DNA of 8,783 bases from Gammaproteobacteria bacterium. GTDB lineage: Bacteria > Pseudomonadota > Gammaproteobacteria > Arenicellales > Poriferihabitantaceae. The position numbers and the translations under genes were made by a program. This document shows positions 6,711 to 8,783 of the stretch, in pieces (the first letter of the stretch is position 1; each line of letters begins with the position of its first letter). Below the pieces are notes generated by a model. It was not told the DNA's origin. It searched no databases and saw only the letters and a list, made by a program, of their open reading frames with translations. Where the stretch lies: NCBI GenBank assembly GCA_024679435.1, contig JAIBDK010000072.1, forward strand, positions 1 through 8,783. Direction: 5' to 3'.

Positions 6711-8612
6711 TCAAGTCTGGTTATTTTTCGGGTAACCCAGATCAGCCAGTGATTCAGAGATTTCATCGAGAATAGCCGGATCATCTATCGTTGCCGGCAT
6801 TTTCCACTCGGTATTGTCCGCAATTTTCTTCATCGTACCGCGCAGAATTTTCCCTGAACGGGTTTTGGGTAATCGTTTCACTACCGTAGCCAGTTTGAAT
6901 GCCGCTACCGGACCGATTTTTTCTCTAACCATTGCAATGCTTTCTGCAACAATATCAGACGGATCACGATTTACGCCGGAGTTTAGCACTAGACATCCAA
7001 GAGGCAGTTCACCCTTGAGGGTGTCATTGACGCCCATCACGGCACACTCCGCGACATCCGGATGGGCCGCGAGCACCTCTTCAATGGCACCGGTTGACAA
7101 TCTGTGACCGGCAATATTAATAACATCGTCGGTTCGGGACATAACGAACACATAACCCTCTTCGTCAATAAAGCCTGCATCTCCGGTCTCATAGTAGCCG
7201 GGAAAGGTCTTGAGGTAAGAATCAAAATGCCGTTGGCGCGCATTCCATAACGTTGGAAAGGTGCCGGGAGGTAACGGCAGCTTAACCACTAAGGCACCAA
7301 TTTGACCCGGTTTCACCGAATGCCCGTCCTCATCCAGCGCTTCCAGTTGCCAGCCGGGTACCGGCCGAGTGGGTGAACCGTCTTTAATCGGAAGGAGTTC
7401 GATCCCAGGGCAATTTGAACAAATCGACCAACCGGTCTCGGTCTGCCACCAGTGATCAATGATAGGCACGCCAAGGTGATGTTTAGCCCAGTTAAGGGTG
7501 TCCGGATCCGTTCTCTCCCCGGCCAGAAAAAGTGATTCGAGGCATGATATATCATATTCCTTGAGATACGCTCCACTGGGGTCCTCCTTCTTAATGGCTC
7601 TAAAAGCTGTTGGCGCAGTAAACAACACCTTAACGTTGTGCTCGGAAATAATTCGCCAGAATACACCTGGATCAGGAGTGCCCACGGGCTTACCTTCAAA
7701 CACAACCGTGGTATTGCCATTAAACAGCGGGGCGTAGACAATGTAAGAATGTCCCACAACCCAACCTACATCAGAAGCTGCCCAGTAGACATCACCGGGT
7801 TTAACGTCATAGATATTTTTCATGCTCCACTTCAGTGCCACGATGCCACCACCCGTATCCCTGACCACCCCCTTAGGTTCTCCTGTTGTCCCTGAGGTAT
7901 ATAGAATATAAAGTGGATCCGTGGCTGCAACCGCAACACAATCTGCATCCTTTGAGTTTTTGACTGCTTCAGCCCAATCTATATCCCGCCCGGTTCTCAT
8001 CGTCGCAACGGCCTGAGGCCGCTGAAACACAACACATTTATCTGGGGAATGAGAAGACAGTTCGATGGCTTTATCCAGCAACGGTTTATATTCCACGACC
8101 CTGCCCGGCTCGAGCCCACATGATGCCGCAACAATAACTTTGGGTTGACAATCATCAATTCGAACCGCCAGCTCATTGGAAGCAAAGCCACCAAATACTA
8201 CCGAATGGACCGCACCGATCCTTGCGCAGGCAAGCATACTGACCACGGCTTCGGGGATCATAGGCATATACAGAATGACCCGATCGCCTTTTTCGACGCC
8301 CAGATCTTTTAACACACCCGCAAATCTGGCTACGCGACTTTTCAGCTCAGAATAAGTAATTTTCTGCTGGCTTCCGGTAATAGGGCTGTCGTGGATAATC
8401 GCCAGTTGATCGCCACGACCCTGTTCTACATGTATATCAACTGCATTGTGACAGACGTTGGTTTCGGCGCCGCTGAACCAGCGATAAAAAGGCGCATCTG
8501 AATCATCCAGAACGTTATCCCATTTTTTATACCAATGAACGTCTTCAGCAACTTCTCCCCAGAATTTTTCAGGATCTTCACAGGAATAATTATAAATCTC
8601 ATCAAACGTCAT
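6711..8612 (-). CDS. prpE: Propionyl-CoA synthetase / short-chain acyl-CoA synthetase (AMP-forming)
   Basis: The 633-residue cytoplasmic ANL-superfamily enzyme activates a short fatty acid to its CoA thioester through an acyl-AMP. Propionate is most likely (EC 6.2.1.17), with acetate as a possible second substrate. Residues 6-60 form the acetyl-CoA-synthetase N-terminal region. The nucleotide-binding loop is YTSGTTGEPKG (238-248). WWQTETG follows at 388-394, YETGDAG at 474-480 (Asp478), and the hinge region SRTDDVINIAGHRLS (492-506). The catalytic lysine is Lys588 in TRSGKILRG, the site acetylated by Pat-type enzymes in characterised homologues. LAGE at 363-366 has Ala where Acs proteins usually have Val, and LPLPPGTFPTLW is PrpE/ACSS3-like; both favour propionate. 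The start is backed by TAAGG 8 bases upstream. It is probably the first gene of the minus-strand operon. No prpBCD or methylmalonyl-CoA genes are in view. Confidence 0.85.
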   Translation of the reverse strand: MTFDEIYNYSCEDPEKFWGEVAEDVHWYKKWDNVLDDSDAPFYRWFSGAETNVCHNAVDIHVEQGRGDQLAIIHDSPITGSQQKITYSELKSRVARFAGVLKDLGVEKGDRVILYMPMIPEAVVSMLACARIGAVHSVVFGGFASNELAVRIDDCQPKVIVAASCGLEPGRVVEYKPLLDKAIELSSHSPDKCVVFQRPQAVATMRTGRDIDWAEAVKNSKDADCVAVAATDPLYILYTSGTTGEPKGVVRDTGGGIVALKWSMKNIYDVKPGDVYWAASDVGWVVGHSYIVYAPLFNGNTTVVFEGKPVGTPDPGVFWRIISEHNVKVLFTAPTAFRAIKKEDPSGAYLKEYDISCLESLFLAGERTDPDTLNWAKHHLGVPIIDHWWQTETGWSICSNCPGIELLPIKDGSPTRPVPGWQLEALDEDGHSVKPGQIGALVVKLPLPPGTFPTLWNARQRHFDSYLKTFPGYYETGDAGFIDEEGYVFVMSRTDDVINIAGHRLSTGAIEEVLAAHPDVAECAVMGVNDTLKGELPLGCLVLNSGVNRDPSDIVAESIAMVREKIGPVAAFKLATVVKRLPKTRSGKILRGTMKKIADNTEWKMPATIDDPAILDEISESLADLGYPKNNQT

Positions 8613-8620
8613 ATCATTAA

Positions 8621-8625
8621 CCTTA
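8621..8625 (-). promoter_or_regulatory. Ribosome binding site of prpE
   Basis: Minus-strand TAAGG, 8 bases before the ATG at 8610-8612, is a reasonable Shine-Dalgarno sequence and supports that start. An upstream ATG (8615-8617) is out of frame and stops after two codons. Confidence 0.55.
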
Positions 8626-8643
8626 ATGTGGTGTTGTTATTGT

Positions 8644-8665
8644 ATTCATTGGTATCGTTATGAAT
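8644..8665. repeat. Small dyad upstream of prpE
   Basis: ATTCAT (8644-8649) and ATGAAT (8660-8665) are perfect inverted arms with 10 bases between them, so their centres are 16 bases apart. This would suit a dimeric repressor or activator just downstream of the candidate promoter. Short AT-rich arms of this size also arise by chance. Confidence 0.25.
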
Positions 8666-8676
8666 GTGCTAATGAG

Positions 8677-8706
8677 ACCATAACCTCACGCAGCAAGTAT
8701 TGTAAA
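8677..8706 (-). promoter_or_regulatory. Candidate sigma-70 promoter for prpE
   Basis: Minus-strand TTTACA (8701-8706, five of six to TTGACA) is 18 bases from TATGGT (8677-8682, four of six to TATAAT). Transcription would start near 8670 with a leader of about 58 bases. An alternative -10, TACAAT (8639-8644), is a better hexamer but has no -35. The call is by eye and tentative. Confidence 0.3.
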
Positions 8707-8783
8707 AGATTCTTGGACCCTAAGATATCCATCGAGCAAAGGAACTTTCATCAGAATTCGGCATCGGATTTTTAATTGAAACG

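Larger units (their letters stand above)
8613..8783. other. Region upstream of prpE
   Basis: These 171 bases hold no recognisable gene on either strand up to the window edge. They contain the prpE ribosome binding site, a candidate promoter and a small dyad, listed separately. It is probably the control region of the whole minus-strand gene series. Confidence 0.5.

Noticed and set aside
7313..7759. 148-codon minus-strand frame inside prpE
   Set aside because: It is out of frame within conserved prpE sequence, including the WWQTETG region, and looks like a chance open frame.
1..8783. Mobile element, phage, CRISPR or toxin-antitoxin content
   Set aside because: No transposase, integrase, long terminal repeats, regular spacer array or small paired toxin genes were seen; the genes are housekeeping or metabolic.

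Overview
The window is 8783 bases of ordinary bacterial chromosome. It is most likely from a gammaproteobacterium: the glutathione synthetase and phosphoheptose isomerase look like the E. coli type, and base composition appears moderate. This lineage call is an inference from remembered families, not from a search. There are no insertion sequences, phage genes, CRISPR arrays, rRNAs or tRNAs that I can recognise.

Layout: the left edge (2-205) holds the 3' end of an unrecognised plus-strand gene. Everything else of substance is on the minus strand, so transcription runs right to left. In that order the genes are a propionyl/acetyl-CoA synthetase of the PrpE/ACSS3 type (8612-6711), glutathione synthetase gshB (6666-5746), a phosphoheptose isomerase of the GmhA type (5749-5159, overlapping gshB by ATGA), a 1224-residue fused hydantoinase A/B protein of the ATP-dependent 5-oxoprolinase type (5066-1392), and a TupA-like tungstate-binding periplasmic protein (1227-403). 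Gaps are 44, -4, 92 and 164 bases. The first four genes could therefore be one operon; tupA is more likely to have its own promoter.

How they fit together: GshB makes glutathione from gamma-glutamylcysteine and glycine. 5-Oxoprolinase returns 5-oxoproline, a breakdown or damage product of gamma-glutamyl compounds, to glutamate. Synthesis and salvage ends of the gamma-glutamyl cycle thus sit two genes apart. The GmhA-type isomerase between them belongs to heptose/LPS-core precursor synthesis in known organisms, and its place here is the least expected part of the layout. PrpE activates short-chain acids to CoA thioesters. TupA would bind tungstate in the periplasm, but no tupB or tupC is visible beside it.

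I see no clearly novel system. The observations most worth checking are the gshB-gmhA-oxoprolinase linkage, the orphan tupA with an FNR-like box upstream, and a substituted position in the glycine-rich loop of GshB. Intergenic regulatory calls are by eye and weak.
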